Positions 1 through 9,972 of a DNA stretch of 34,492 nt are shown here, one piece after another. The notes under the pieces are model-generated. The model made no database searches. It was not told the origin of the DNA and saw only the letters and a program-made list of their open reading frames with translations. Location: positions 1-34,492 of the forward strand of contig JACOZQ010000013.1 of NCBI GenBank assembly GCA_016181275.1. The letters are read 5' to 3'. The DNA is from Candidatus Woesearchaeota archaeon (lineage in GTDB: Archaea > Nanobdellota > Nanobdellia > SCGC-AAA011-G17 > ARS1403). How positions within the stretch are numbered: the stretch's first letter is position 1; every line of letters begins with the position of its first letter. Made by a program: the position numbers and the translations under genes.

Positions 1-54
1 ACCATTATTTAACCTTTTTAAGGTCTCAAGAAGTTTAGATTTATTTAGTTTCAT
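1..54 (-). CDS. 5' end of a truncated ORF (MKLNKSKLLETLKRLNNG...), product unknown
   Basis: Reverse complement of 1-54 is an open frame from ATG running off the window edge; too short to assign. Confidence 0.3.
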   Translation of the reverse strand, partial: MKLNKSKLLETLKRLNNG

Positions 55-150
55 AAAGCTAATTAAATCAGCCTTATGAAATAGTTTCGGGATAACACAA
101 AGCCTGATAATTAACATAACTTTATAAATTTCTTTTTACTTCTTTTTTTT

Positions 151-1347
151 ATGAGAATAAAATCCGTTAAAGCTAGAAAAATTTTTGATACTCAAGGAAA
201 AGAAACCATTGAGATCGAAATAAATGCCGATGATAAAATTGCGAGGAATGCCTGCGATAATGAATCAAATAAAAATAGATTTTCAGTAAACCAGCATCCA
301 AGACAAGGAATAAATTACTTAATTGACTTATTTAATAAAAGAATTTCTAATCAATTAAAAGGCGTCGGCATTGAAAAATTTTCTGACCTTAAAAAAATAG
401 AAGACATATTCAGGGTTTATGACATCACTGAAAACTTTGAAGACATCGGCGGCAACATAATTCTTGCAACCGAGTATGCTGTGCTTAGAGCTTCCTTACA
501 AGAGGATATATCTAAACTTCTAGATAATGAAACTAAAAAATTTCCAGGAATCATGTTTAATATAATCTCTGGAGGGGAAAATGTTATCGGAAGAAGGAAT
601 GATATTCAAGAATTTTTAATTATTCCCAAAACAAAAGATTTTTATGAATGCTCGAGAGCTGCTGCTTCTTTTTATGAAAAAACGAAAAATGAACTGATAA
701 AAAGAGACCAGGATTTTACTTTGATGAAAAATTTTAATTCAATATTAAACAGTGGGATGATTAATCTTGAAGTTCTTGATATGCTTTCTAAAATAGCTGA
801 TGAAATCGAAAAGGAAAGCAAGATAAAAATTGATCTCGGAGTCGATATTGGTGGAAGTTCTCTTTGGAATGGAAGGAATTATGAATATAAAATGTTTTCT
901 AAGAAAAACAGCAAAAGAAACCTATCTGAAAATGAGCAGATCGAATTCGTAAAGAAATTGATCAATAATTACAACCTGACATATGTTGAGGACCCTTTTC
1001 ATAATGATGACTTTGATTCTTTTCGCGAGCTGAACAAAGGTTTTGGAGTTATCTCTGGAGATGACTTAATTTCTACCCGAACTGAGAGGTTGAAACTAGG
1101 GATAAAAAAAATAAGTTCTGTTGTAATAAATCCTTCACAAGTCGCGAGCTTGCTAAAAGTAAAAGAAACAATAGATTTTGCATTTGACAATAAAATAGCT
1201 CCTGTTTTTCCCTCCAATTCTTTTAAATGTTCGAATGAATTATTTTCTTATTTGGTTTTGGGATGGAAAATACCCCGAATAAAAATACAATTTAATGACA
1301 TCGAAAGAATAAATAATTTGATTAGGATAAAAGAAAAATCTTTTTAG
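151..1347 (+). CDS. Divergent enolase-like protein, probably catalytically inactive
   Basis: Enolase landmarks present: ARKIFDTQGKETIEIEI, GIMFNIISGG..DIQEFLIIP, GVDIGG, YVEDPFHNDDFDSF, ISGDDLISTRTERLKLGI. Catalytic Lys/Glu motifs missing (see findings). Confidence 0.85.
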   Translation: MRIKSVKARKIFDTQGKETIEIEINADDKIARNACDNESNKNRFSVNQHPRQGINYLIDLFNKRISNQLKGVGIEKFSDLKKIEDIFRVYDITENFEDIGGNIILATEYAVLRASLQEDISKLLDNETKKFPGIMFNIISGGENVIGRRNDIQEFLIIPKTKDFYECSRAAASFYEKTKNELIKRDQDFTLMKNFNSILNSGMINLEVLDMLSKIADEIEKESKIKIDLGVDIGGSSLWNGRNYEYKMFSKKNSKRNLSENEQIEFVKKLINNYNLTYVEDPFHNDDFDSFRELNKGFGVISGDDLISTRTERLKLGIKKISSVVINPSQVASLLKVKETIDFAFDNKIAPVFPSNSFKCSNELFSYLVLGWKIPRIKIQFNDIERINNLIRIKEKSF

Positions 1348-1395
1348 AAAAATATATAAACCGTCATGCATATTTTATTTATGAGGTGAAATAAG

Positions 1396-2064
1396 TTGGC
1401 AAATGTCTTGGAAACAATTGTTGCAATAAGGAGTCCTTTTGAAGCTTTATGGGTTGGTTTCATAAAGTTTTTTCCTGACTTGATTGCTGTTATTTTACTT
1501 CTCGCAATAGGCTATTTTTTTGGCTTCATTTTAGGAAGTGCATTAAAAACTATTTTGCAAAAAATTGGACTTGACAAATCTATTGAAAAAGCAGCACTCA
1601 GCAAAGCGATTGGAAAAATAAATGTCTCTTCCCTTCTCGGTGAGATTTTAAAATGGTATGTCTTTATTATATTTTTACAAGCAGCAGTTGATAAAATAGA
1701 TCTTGGGAGTCTGAGCGGTGTTTTGAATGCATTTGTGTTGTGGCTTCCAGACCTGATTTTAGGGATTATAATGATCTTGTTTGGAATTGTATTTGCCCAT
1801 TATATTGAATTGAAGATAAATGAGCATAGCAAAGTTAGAGGCATGAATCTCTTAAGCAAAATAGTTAAATGGCTGATTTTGTTCATAATCATTTTAAGCG
1901 CTTTCAGACAAATTGGGATCCAAGTAGATTTGATAGAAAAATTGTTTTTGATTGTCGTCGGTGCTTTGGCTGTTGGAATTTCCTTGGCTTTAGGAATTGC
2001 ACTTGGATTGGGATTGAAGAAAGATGCTGAAAGGATAATACAAGATTTTTTGAAGAAGTTTTAA
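1396..2064 (+). CDS. Multi-TM membrane protein resembling the conserved TM-helix part of small mechanosensitive-channel-like proteins
   Basis: Hydrophobic helices and Gly-rich C-terminal helix (VVGALAVGISLALGIALGLGLKKDAERIIQDFLKKF); TTG start with GAGGTG upstream. Confidence 0.6.
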   Translation: MANVLETIVAIRSPFEALWVGFIKFFPDLIAVILLLAIGYFFGFILGSALKTILQKIGLDKSIEKAALSKAIGKINVSSLLGEILKWYVFIIFLQAAVDKIDLGSLSGVLNAFVLWLPDLILGIIMILFGIVFAHYIELKINEHSKVRGMNLLSKIVKWLILFIIILSAFRQIGIQVDLIEKLFLIVVGALAVGISLALGIALGLGLKKDAERIIQDFLKKF

Positions 2065-2131
2065 ATTTGGTTTTTTATTTTCACTAAAATTCGTCGCAAT
2101 CTTTATAAACCATTATTTTTTCAGATAGAGA

Positions 2132-2725
2132 ATGGTTGAAGAAGAATTTTTAGTACCATTGGAGCAATATCTTAAGTCTGGATTGCATATTGGAACCAAA
2201 TATAGAACCAAATACATGGAGCCTTTTATCTATAAAATTAGGCCTGATGGACTTGCTATTTTAAACATACAAGAAATAAATAACAGGATAAAAGTACTTG
2301 CTAAATTCCTTTCATTATATGAACCCGAGGAGATATTAATTGTCGGTAGAAGGGAGAATAGTTGGAAGGCAGCAAGGATGTTTGCAAATTCTACGGGCAT
2401 AAGAGCTTTTACAGGAAGATATCCTCCCGGTGCTTTGCTGAATCCTGACTTGGATGCTTTTCTAGAAATTAAATTGTTGTTCGTTGTCGATCCATTTCCT
2501 GACAAAAATGTGGTTGATGATGCCTTAAAACTTGGGATTCCTGTTATTGCTTTATGTGATACAAATAACACAGCAAATGATATTGATTTGGTAGTTCCAT
2601 GCAATAACAAAGGGAGAAAAAGCTTGGGACTTATATTTTATATTCTTGCAAGGGAATATCTGAAACTGAGAAACCTTGGAGAATTAAAACTAAAGCCCGA
2701 GGACTTTGGGACTGAAGAAGATTAG
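2132..2725 (+). CDS. rps2: 30S ribosomal protein S2 (uS2)
   Basis: SGLHIGTKYRTKYMEPFIYKIRPDGLAILNIQEINNRIKVLAKFL, TGIRAFTGRYPPGALLNPDL and IPVIALCDTNN are archaeal uS2 signatures. Confidence 0.97.
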   Translation: MVEEEFLVPLEQYLKSGLHIGTKYRTKYMEPFIYKIRPDGLAILNIQEINNRIKVLAKFLSLYEPEEILIVGRRENSWKAARMFANSTGIRAFTGRYPPGALLNPDLDAFLEIKLLFVVDPFPDKNVVDDALKLGIPVIALCDTNNTANDIDLVVPCNNKGRKSLGLIFYILAREYLKLRNLGELKLKPEDFGTEED

Positions 2726-2729
2726 TTGC

Positions 2730-4838
2730 TCATTTGTTTTTCTTTTTTCTTTTAGACTTTGATTTTGTTTTGTATCTCGGTTTCTCGCTTTTTTCATTGA
2801 TTCTTACTATAATATATGCAACAATCAAAATAACTGTCAAGATAATTAAACTTTGATTTATTTTTCCATTAGATAAAATTTTTGTAATCCTGATTGCATG
2901 CCCTGTTAAAGTCTGCTCTTTTTCATTTTTTGTTACTATAACTTCTGCCTGATTTGATATCTCTTCTTGCACTTCTTCTTTCGCTTGCTCTTTTTGAGCG
3001 GGTTGTGACCCGATTATTACCTCCTTTTGCAGGTTTGGGGATGCTATTTCTGACGAGCTTTTTTTATTTCCACCCGAAGACTCTCCTGATCCGCTTGATT
3101 CAGAATTTCCACTTGAAGATGGGCTGCTGCTTTGACTTTCTTCTTCACCAGAATTTTCTTCTCCAAATATTCCATAAATGCTAAAATGCTCTATGTCTGC
3201 CTCGATAAAATTTTGATTTGTGTTTACTATCGAGCCTCTTTCCTGCCAGCTTTGTGTTGCTTCATTGAAATAATATATTTTCAACGTGGATTCATTTATA
3301 CCTTTTATTTCTTCATCTGTGTAATACATTTTTATAGTTGCATTATATAGATTATTATTTAACTTTGGAGCCGTTATTTCAACTTCTTTAAACCTTGACA
3401 GAGAGGAGGAGTGATTTTCGCCTGCATGAGCTATCATGAGCTCTACATTATCTAATGTTGTCGATGGCAGCAAGATCAATTCTGTTTTTATGCCTGAAGA
3501 ATTTATTACTATATCTATATTTTCTCTTATTGATATTTCCAGCTGGCCTGTTGTATTTGTCTCAAAATAGCTTTGAACATCACTTGTTGTGTAAGTTAAA
3601 TTCATCAACAATAATTCAGGAGTTGCTGTTGTGCTGCTGCCTAAAATAGCTTTTATTCTTATTTTTGTTGAATTAACTTCTGAGAGATTTTTATCTTGTG
3701 GAATTTCTGTCCAGCTTTCTCCTGAATCTACCGAGTATTCGTAGAAAATATTTTGTCCATTCAATATTTCGTTTGTAATTAAGATATCCCAAGATTTTAG
3801 GCCTGTAATTGAAAAATCCTGCGTTGTTATTTCTGCTGATGTGGGATATATTATATTTGTTTCTGAGTGATTTGTTTCTGTAATTCGTATTGCTTCAATG
3901 AAATCAATCTTTATTTTTTCATCTGAATTAAGATTAAAAACTTTATTTTGTGAATTTAAATTCTGCACCGTGAGGTTATAGTATCCATCTTGATTTGGGA
4001 AATAAAATGATCCTAAATTCGATGATGTGCATTCTTCTCCTGCCGTGCAAAGATAAATATTTGTTGCATCTTCCTGCTTAAGATATAATTGTATAATATC
4101 ATTGTCCTGTAATTCCTGATTGAAAACTATGTCAAGAATTTTGCTATCACCTGCTTCCAATGTTGTGTTATCATACACATTTACTTTTGATGTCTTGTCT
4201 TTATGATCATACCAGAATTTTGTTATATTCGTGCTTGTTGAGTTTATGAAATCAATTTCTATGTCATCATCTGAATTTAAATTGAAAATTTTTTTGGGAT
4301 TATTTAAATTTTGTATTGTGATTTGGTAATAGCCGGCCTGATCTGGAAAATTAAGCTGGCCGAGATTTGATGATGTGCATTCATCATATGCATTGCATAA
4401 ATAAACATTGGTTGCTCCTTCATCTTTCAGATATAAATTGACAAGGTCTCCATTGCTTAAATCTGAGCTGAAAATAAAACTCGTTATCTTGCTTGTGGCT
4501 ATTTCTTGGTTGTTGTTATCCTGTCCTGTTATCTTAGATGTTTTGTCATCTGGCTCATAATATGCTTTTGTTATTGAGAATATTTCTTCCGAGTATGTCG
4601 TCCAATCTACCGAGCTGATATTTGCTTTTAATCTTATTACTCCATCAATTATTTCTATTTCATTTTCATTATAATTAAAATTTGAGCTGTTTTCTATATT
4701 CCAACTATTTCCTTCGAATACCGAGTAGCCAATAAATGAAGGCTGGACAAAATAATAAACTAAGATTATAAAAAATATTGCTATAAATATTATCCAAATA
4801 TTGGTTTTAACATCTTTTTTCATACCTCTTTTTTTCAT
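2730..4838 (-). CDS. Large cell-surface protein: N-terminal TM, two internal repeats, Ser/Gly linker, C-terminal TM and basic tail
   Basis: Two ~80-aa repeats (NLYLKDEGATNVYLCNAYDECTSSNLGQLNFPDQAGYYQITIQNLNNPKKIFNLNSDDDIEIDF and QLYLKQEDATNIYLCTAGEECTSSNLGSFYFPNQDGYYNLTVQNLNSQNKVFNLNSDEKIKIDF); hydrophobic segments at both ends. Confidence 0.8.
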   Translation of the reverse strand: MKKRGMKKDVKTNIWIIFIAIFFIILVYYFVQPSFIGYSVFEGNSWNIENSSNFNYNENEIEIIDGVIRLKANISSVDWTTYSEEIFSITKAYYEPDDKTSKITGQDNNNQEIATSKITSFIFSSDLSNGDLVNLYLKDEGATNVYLCNAYDECTSSNLGQLNFPDQAGYYQITIQNLNNPKKIFNLNSDDDIEIDFINSTSTNITKFWYDHKDKTSKVNVYDNTTLEAGDSKILDIVFNQELQDNDIIQLYLKQEDATNIYLCTAGEECTSSNLGSFYFPNQDGYYNLTVQNLNSQNKVFNLNSDEKIKIDFIEAIRITETNHSETNIIYPTSAEITTQDFSITGLKSWDILITNEILNGQNIFYEYSVDSGESWTEIPQDKNLSEVNSTKIRIKAILGSSTTATPELLLMNLTYTTSDVQSYFETNTTGQLEISIRENIDIVINSSGIKTELILLPSTTLDNVELMIAHAGENHSSSLSRFKEVEITAPKLNNNLYNATIKMYYTDEEIKGINESTLKIYYFNEATQSWQERGSIVNTNQNFIEADIEHFSIYGIFGEENSGEEESQSSSPSSSGNSESSGSGESSGGNKKSSSEIASPNLQKEVIIGSQPAQKEQAKEEVQEEISNQAEVIVTKNEKEQTLTGHAIRITKILSNGKINQSLIILTVILIVAYIIVRINEKSEKPRYKTKSKSKRKKKNK

Positions 4839-4850
4839 TGTTTATCCTAA

Positions 4851-7409
4851 TTAATTTTTCTTTATTAATTTTTTTACTTCAAAAAATATAAATCCCGTTG
4901 AACTTGCTGAAGTTATTAGAATCCAGTCTTTTATTCCTAATGGAGTGAACTCAAAAATCGAATTTATTGGAGTATATATTATCACTATTTGCAATATAAC
5001 CGTAAGTAAAACTGCTCCTAGAAGATACCTGTTTGAGAAAAGATTTATTTCTTTTATTGAGTGCTCTGACCTGCATGAGAAAACAAAAAACATCTGGTAC
5101 ATAACGGAAGTTGTTACAACAATGGTCCTTGCTTTTTCAAGATTGTTTGTTGCTGACAATTCAAAAATAAATAGAACAAGCATTGCAATAAAAGACAGAA
5201 ACCCCCCAATCATAATATAATCTCCCATACCTTTTAGAATATGCTCTTTTGGATTTCTTGGAGGACGATGCATTATAGATTTGTCTCCAGTTTCCTTGCT
5301 TAATGCCAATGCTGGAAGGGCATCTGTCGCCAGATTAATCCAGAGAATTTGCAATGGAAGAAATGGAATCGGGAGTTTTGCGAATAATGTAACGAGAACT
5401 ACAAACAACTCGCTGAAGTTTACAGATAATAAATACTTAAGGAATTTTTTTATATTGTCATACACAATTCTTCCTTCTCTTATTGCTTTTACTATTGAGC
5501 TGAAATTATCATCAATCAAGATTATATCAGAAGATTCTCTTGCTATATCTGTCCCCTTTATGTTCATTGCTATTCCTATATCTGCCTTCTTTAAAGCCGG
5601 GGCGTCATTCACTCCATCTCCTGTCATTGCTACGATTTCTTTATTTTCCTGCAATGCCTGCAAGATTTTTGACTTATGCTCCGGAGTTGTTCTTGCGAAT
5701 ATAAAATTCTCCTTCACAGTTTTTTTCATTTGTTCATTTGATAATCTCTCCAAGTCTTTACCTTCAATTGCATTCCCCTGCATCCCGAGCTGGGCTGCTA
5801 TTGCTTTTGCTGTCTCTATATGGTCCCCTGTAATCATGAAGACCTTTATTCCAGCCAGCTTGCAGAGGTCGATTGCTTTTTTTGCCTCCTTTCTCGGCGG
5901 ATCGATCATTCCTTGTAGCCCTACAAAAATCGTCCTGCTGTCTTGCTTGTAAGCCATTCCTAAAACTCTCAAAGCTCTTGATGCCATCTCTTGATTTTGT
6001 TTTAGAATTAATTCCCGGTATTCTTTTGACAATCTTTTTTCTGAATTATTTATCAATATGCAATCTGACATCTCTAAAAGTTTTTCAGTAGCTCCTTTTA
6101 TGTAGACTATTTTTTTATTATCGATTAAATGCGTAGTTGACATATATTTCTCAGTTGCATTGAAGGGTATTTCCGCTATCCTCTTTTTGGGAGATAGATT
6201 TGCTTTTGCTGCTGAAACCAGTAGAGCGAGCTCAGTTGGATCTCCTACTTTTGGCAGCTCAGCATTATTGCACGAGCTCCCTATTTCCAATAAAATTTTG
6301 AACTCATCTGGATTTACACTTTTTTTATTGTAAAGAAAAGTTCCTTTTGTATCATAACCACTTCCCGTAACCTGTATATTTTTATTATTTACAAAAAGCT
6401 CTGTAACTGTCATTTCATTCTTTGTCAATGTTCCTGTCTTATCACTTGCTATTACTGTTATTGAGCCCAATGTTTCGACTGCCTTCAACTTTCTTACTAG
6501 CGCTTTTCTCTTATACATTACTTGGACTGACAATGCCAATGCTAATGTCATGATAACTGGAAGACCTTCTGGTATTGCTGATATTGCCAGGCTTATTGAG
6601 ATCAAGAACATGTCATATACCGGGAGCTTTAAGATTATCCCTGACATGAAAATCACGAATGCCAATGAGAGAATTATAACTGCCAGGGATTTTCCAAATT
6701 TTTTCATATTTTTCTGCAATGGTGTTTCAGCTTCAACTGTTTCCTGGACTAAGTGAGCTATTTTTCCAATTTCTGTATTCATGCCCGTTGATGTAACAAC
6801 TGCTTTTGCTGTCCCTTCTTTCGCTATTGTTCCTGAGAAGATCATATTTTTTTGATCTGCTACCTGTGCGTCTTTTTTAACTATCGAGATTATCTTTTCT
6901 ATTGTTGTTGATTCTCCTGTTAATGAGGACTCATCAACTTTCAAATTATTTACTTCTAACAATCGTGCATCAGCAGGAATCTTGTCACCTGCTTCTATTA
7001 CAATTATATCTCCTGGAACAAGATTTTTCGAATCAATCTCCTGCTTTTTCCCATTTCTTATTACAATTGTTCTTTGTGGGCTCAATTTTTTCAGCAACTC
7101 AATTTCTTTTTCAGCTTTGTACTCCTGCGAGAAACCTATTACTGCATTTATTACTACAATTGAAAGTATTGCTATTGCATCTTTGTTTTCACTTATTATA
7201 AAAGAGATTACTACAGCTCCTATCAAAATTAAAACCAATGGATCTATGAACTGCTCAATAATTAATTTAGAAATCGAAATTTTTTTTATTTTTTTTAATT
7301 CATTCAATCCTATTCTTGACAATCTGTTTATTATTTCTTGCTCTGCTAATCCATCTCGTGAAGATTTTAATTCCTTTAATACTTGCTCTGTTGTTTTATC
7401 ATGGTACAT
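4851..7409 (-). CDS. P-type cation (Ca2+-type) transporting ATPase
   Basis: SAIPEGLP, SDKTGTLTKNEMT, MITGDHIETAKAIA, MTGDGVNDAPALKKADIGIAM. Confidence 0.95.
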   Translation of the reverse strand: MYHDKTTEQVLKELKSSRDGLAEQEIINRLSRIGLNELKKIKKISISKLIIEQFIDPLVLILIGAVVISFIISENKDAIAILSIVVINAVIGFSQEYKAEKEIELLKKLSPQRTIVIRNGKKQEIDSKNLVPGDIIVIEAGDKIPADARLLEVNNLKVDESSLTGESTTIEKIISIVKKDAQVADQKNMIFSGTIAKEGTAKAVVTSTGMNTEIGKIAHLVQETVEAETPLQKNMKKFGKSLAVIILSLAFVIFMSGIILKLPVYDMFLISISLAISAIPEGLPVIMTLALALSVQVMYKRKALVRKLKAVETLGSITVIASDKTGTLTKNEMTVTELFVNNKNIQVTGSGYDTKGTFLYNKKSVNPDEFKILLEIGSSCNNAELPKVGDPTELALLVSAAKANLSPKKRIAEIPFNATEKYMSTTHLIDNKKIVYIKGATEKLLEMSDCILINNSEKRLSKEYRELILKQNQEMASRALRVLGMAYKQDSRTIFVGLQGMIDPPRKEAKKAIDLCKLAGIKVFMITGDHIETAKAIAAQLGMQGNAIEGKDLERLSNEQMKKTVKENFIFARTTPEHKSKILQALQENKEIVAMTGDGVNDAPALKKADIGIAMNIKGTDIARESSDIILIDDNFSSIVKAIREGRIVYDNIKKFLKYLLSVNFSELFVVLVTLFAKLPIPFLPLQILWINLATDALPALALSKETGDKSIMHRPPRNPKEHILKGMGDYIMIGGFLSFIAMLVLFIFELSATNNLEKARTIVVTTSVMYQMFFVFSCRSEHSIKEINLFSNRYLLGAVLLTVILQIVIIYTPINSIFEFTPLGIKDWILITSASSTGFIFFEVKKLIKKN

Positions 7410-7410
7410 T

Positions 7411-7953
7411 TTATAATAATTTTCCGATTATCAGAATTGTAAATATTCCTGCTGTGTTAAGCAGATATGAAGTGATTACAAATGACTTTGCTGTTATATC
7501 CCTGTAAGTTGCTGCCAATGCAACACCGATCTCATCTGGCAATGGAGATGCTATTATTATATAAGCTAAAAATGGAACTATCTTATTTAATGCCGAATAT
7601 TTTTTGAGAAATTTCCTAAATTTTTTTATATACTTTGTTTTTGCAAGGAGATTTAGCTCATCATTGAAAGACCTTCTTATGAAACGGAATATTATCAAGT
7701 CTCCAATCAATGCACCTAATCCTGCAATGATTCCAGTTATGATTATATTCTGCTGATTAGCTATTATTAACAATCCGCCTGTCGCTAATGCAGCTGTGAA
7801 GCCATATGCATATAGGACACCCAAAGTAAATGAGGAAAGATAATTTTCTATTATCACAAAACTTTCTTTAGTCACCAAATTTTGGTTGTTAAAAATGAGT
7901 ACTGCTATTACTATTGTAAGAAATAATGCAAAGAACTTTGGATATTTCATCAA
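7411..7953 (-). CDS. Small multi-TM membrane protein
   Basis: Several hydrophobic helices; ORF ends next to the ATPase start. Family not confidently recognised. Confidence 0.6.
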   Translation of the reverse strand: MMKYPKFFALFLTIVIAVLIFNNQNLVTKESFVIIENYLSSFTLGVLYAYGFTAALATGGLLIIANQQNIIITGIIAGLGALIGDLIIFRFIRRSFNDELNLLAKTKYIKKFRKFLKKYSALNKIVPFLAYIIIASPLPDEIGVALAATYRDITAKSFVITSYLLNTAGIFTILIIGKLL

Positions 7954-7982
7954 TTAACAGAACTATTTAATATTAATAAAAG

Positions 7983-8180
7983 TTAGCTTTTCTTGAATCT
8001 TGCGATTGTTTCCAATAAATCAACATGACTTAAAAATAATGATCTACAGCAGTATCTTTCCAATCCTAATTTTGTCAAAACATCTTTTGGCGATTTTCCT
8101 TTCTCTACTTCTTTCTTGTACTCTTCCTGTAGATGAGCTACTGGCTTGCCACAGCCAAAACAACGAATTGGAATTATCAT
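7983..8180 (-). CDS. rpoN: DNA-directed RNA polymerase subunit N
   Basis: MIIPIRCFGCGKPVAHL...GLERYCCRSLFLSHVDLL: archaeal RpoN Zn motif and C-terminal signature. Confidence 0.98.
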   Translation of the reverse strand: MIIPIRCFGCGKPVAHLQEEYKKEVEKGKSPKDVLTKLGLERYCCRSLFLSHVDLLETIARFKKS

Positions 8181-8235
8181 TTTCTAATCCTTACTAAAAT
8201 CTTTCCTTTTAAAACTTTGCAATTTTATTTTCTAA

Positions 8236-8640
8236 TTAACGGTAAGACTTCTGCCTTTTTTTCCTTGGCTTTCCTGAATCGTTCGGCTTGCACGCTTCAT
8301 TTCTTCTTGTGTCTGCTATAAGCAAATGCCTGTCGTAATTCAGAAAATCTTTTTTCAGCTTGTCTGATTTTGTATATATGATTAAAGCGCGTGCAATTGC
8401 CAATCTTACTGCTTCTGTCTGTGCCTGCCATCCTCCACCAATAACATCAATGTCTAAATTAACTTTCTGGACTGTTTCCATCCCTGCTATTTTCAATGGC
8501 TCGTTTATCCTTTCTCTTGCCAGCTTGTTGCTGAAATGAGCTAACAGCTGGTTGTTAATCCTAACCGTACCTTCTCCCTCTTTTAATATTGCGCGAGCAA
8601 TTGCGCTCTTTCTCTTTCCCGAGATCTGGATCGGTTTCAT
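8236..8640 (-). CDS. rps9: 30S ribosomal protein S9 (uS9)
   Basis: SGKRKSAIARAILKEGEGTVRINNQLL ... GGGWQAQTEAVRLAIARALI ... RRNEACKPNDSGKPRKKRQKSYR. Confidence 0.97.
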   Translation of the reverse strand: MKPIQISGKRKSAIARAILKEGEGTVRINNQLLAHFSNKLARERINEPLKIAGMETVQKVNLDIDVIGGGWQAQTEAVRLAIARALIIYTKSDKLKKDFLNYDRHLLIADTRRNEACKPNDSGKPRKKRQKSYR

Positions 8641-9054
8641 TTATTTTCCCCCCAAATGTTTGCAGACTTCCTGCACTCTTATAAAATTAATATTATCTGT
8701 TTTGTGAACATTAATCTTATCTAAACTTATTGTTTCCTTGTTTTTAAGACTCTCTGGAATTAATTTATAACACCTAATGCGTTTCAATGCTTCTCTTCCT
8801 TTATTTCTATCTCTTGGAAGCATTCCTCTTATTACTCTTTTTACAAACCTCTCTGTTGTTCTCGGAATAAACGGCCCCTTTCTTGGGGTTTTTCTTTCTG
8901 AATCTTTTTTATACTCACTCAAAATATTTTTTCTAGAGCCTATTATCACTGCATTATTGCAATTAATTATTTTTATTTCATTTCCAATTAGAGATTCCTT
9001 AGCTGCGAATGATGCTAATCTTCCCAAAATTAAATTCTCTGCGTTGATTATCAT
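8641..9054 (-). CDS. rpl13: 50S ribosomal protein L13 (uL13)
   Basis: NAENLILGRLASFAAKESLIGNEIKIINCNNAVIIG ... RTTERFVKRVIRGMLPRDRNKGREALKRIRCY. Confidence 0.97.
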   Translation of the reverse strand: MIINAENLILGRLASFAAKESLIGNEIKIINCNNAVIIGSRKNILSEYKKDSERKTPRKGPFIPRTTERFVKRVIRGMLPRDRNKGREALKRIRCYKLIPESLKNKETISLDKINVHKTDNINFIRVQEVCKHLGGK

Positions 9055-9614
9055 TTTGGAATTACCACCCCACCAATATAATCTTGTGTGAATAATCTAT
9101 TAAGAAATGAAAATTCATGTAATTCTTCATCTGGACCTATTGCTTCACATCCTTTAAATCTTGTGATATCTCCTTCTGTTCTTGCTACATATAAAAAACC
9201 ATCTGCTTTGAATGTTGGTTCGGGTCCTCTAAATGGTCTTTCTATACTAACTTTGGATAATGCTTTTTTTAAGAATGCAAATGTATCTTTTGCTGTTCTT
9301 CTATTTCCCCAGAACTTTGTTTCCATTCCTCCAGAATAACTCATTTGCCAAATCCTTTGACCTTTATTATTTCCCCATCTTACAATTTCTGTTCCTGGTG
9401 CATGATAGAATCCAGAATAATTATCTTCATAAAATAATCTTCCATCATCAAATCTTAATTTTTTTGAACCGTCTTCCATTACTTCTTCTTCACCTTCTCC
9501 AGCATAGCATGTTCTTTTGGCGTCAACCAAGAACCTTGCTAGTTGCTCTAAATCAAATTGTAGACTTCCAGCTTGAATTATTTTCGCGTATTCTATCTCT
9601 GCCATTTTAACCAA
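9051..9614 (-). CDS. DUF5680-like protein of unknown function inserted between rpl13 and rpl18e
   Basis: ORF overlaps both ribosomal neighbours; motifs FLVDAKRTCYAGEGEE, LRFDDGRLFYEDNYSGFYHAPGTEIVRWGN, IWQMSYSGGM. Family assignment from memory. Confidence 0.65.
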   Translation of the reverse strand: MVKMAEIEYAKIIQAGSLQFDLEQLARFLVDAKRTCYAGEGEEEVMEDGSKKLRFDDGRLFYEDNYSGFYHAPGTEIVRWGNNKGQRIWQMSYSGGMETKFWGNRRTAKDTFAFLKKALSKVSIERPFRGPEPTFKADGFLYVARTEGDITRFKGCEAIGPDEELHEFSFLNRLFTQDYIGGVVIPK

Positions 9615-9972
9615 TTATCCTCACTTTTTTTCCAGCTGGATTTTTTTCCATTAATTCCTGGATTGTTAAAAATTTTGAGCCTGCTTTCTTTATTTTCTCC
9701 TTTGCTGAATCTGAAGCTTGATATGCTGAAATCTCAACTTTCTTTGTTAAATCTCCTATTGACAATAATTTTCCCGGGATTAAAGCTGTCTCTCCATTTT
9801 TCAAATATTTTTCAACTTTATGGAGATTAACTGCCCTCCTAATTCTAGTTGGTCTTAATAAATCCTTTGCAACCCTTTTCCAAATAGCTGCGTTTTTTTC
9901 ATTAGAAATTCTCTTTAAATCTGCTATTAATCCTTTTAAAATAGGATTTGTTGGGCCGGTTCTTTTTACCAT
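9607..9972 (-). CDS. rpl18e: 50S ribosomal protein L18e (eL18)
   Basis: KRTGPTNPILKGLIADLKR ... VNLHKVEKYLKNGETALIPGKLLSIGDLTKKVEISAYQASDSAKEKI. Confidence 0.97.
   Translation of the reverse strand: MVKRTGPTNPILKGLIADLKRISNEKNAAIWKRVAKDLLRPTRIRRAVNLHKVEKYLKNGETALIPGKLLSIGDLTKKVEISAYQASDSAKEKIKKAGSKFLTIQELMEKNPAGKKVRIIG

Noticed and set aside
4945-7507. Many plus-strand ORFs (91, 223, 72, 68, 99, 144, 63 aa) in the track.
   Set aside because: Antisense to the well-supported P-type ATPase; low-complexity translations; shadow ORFs.
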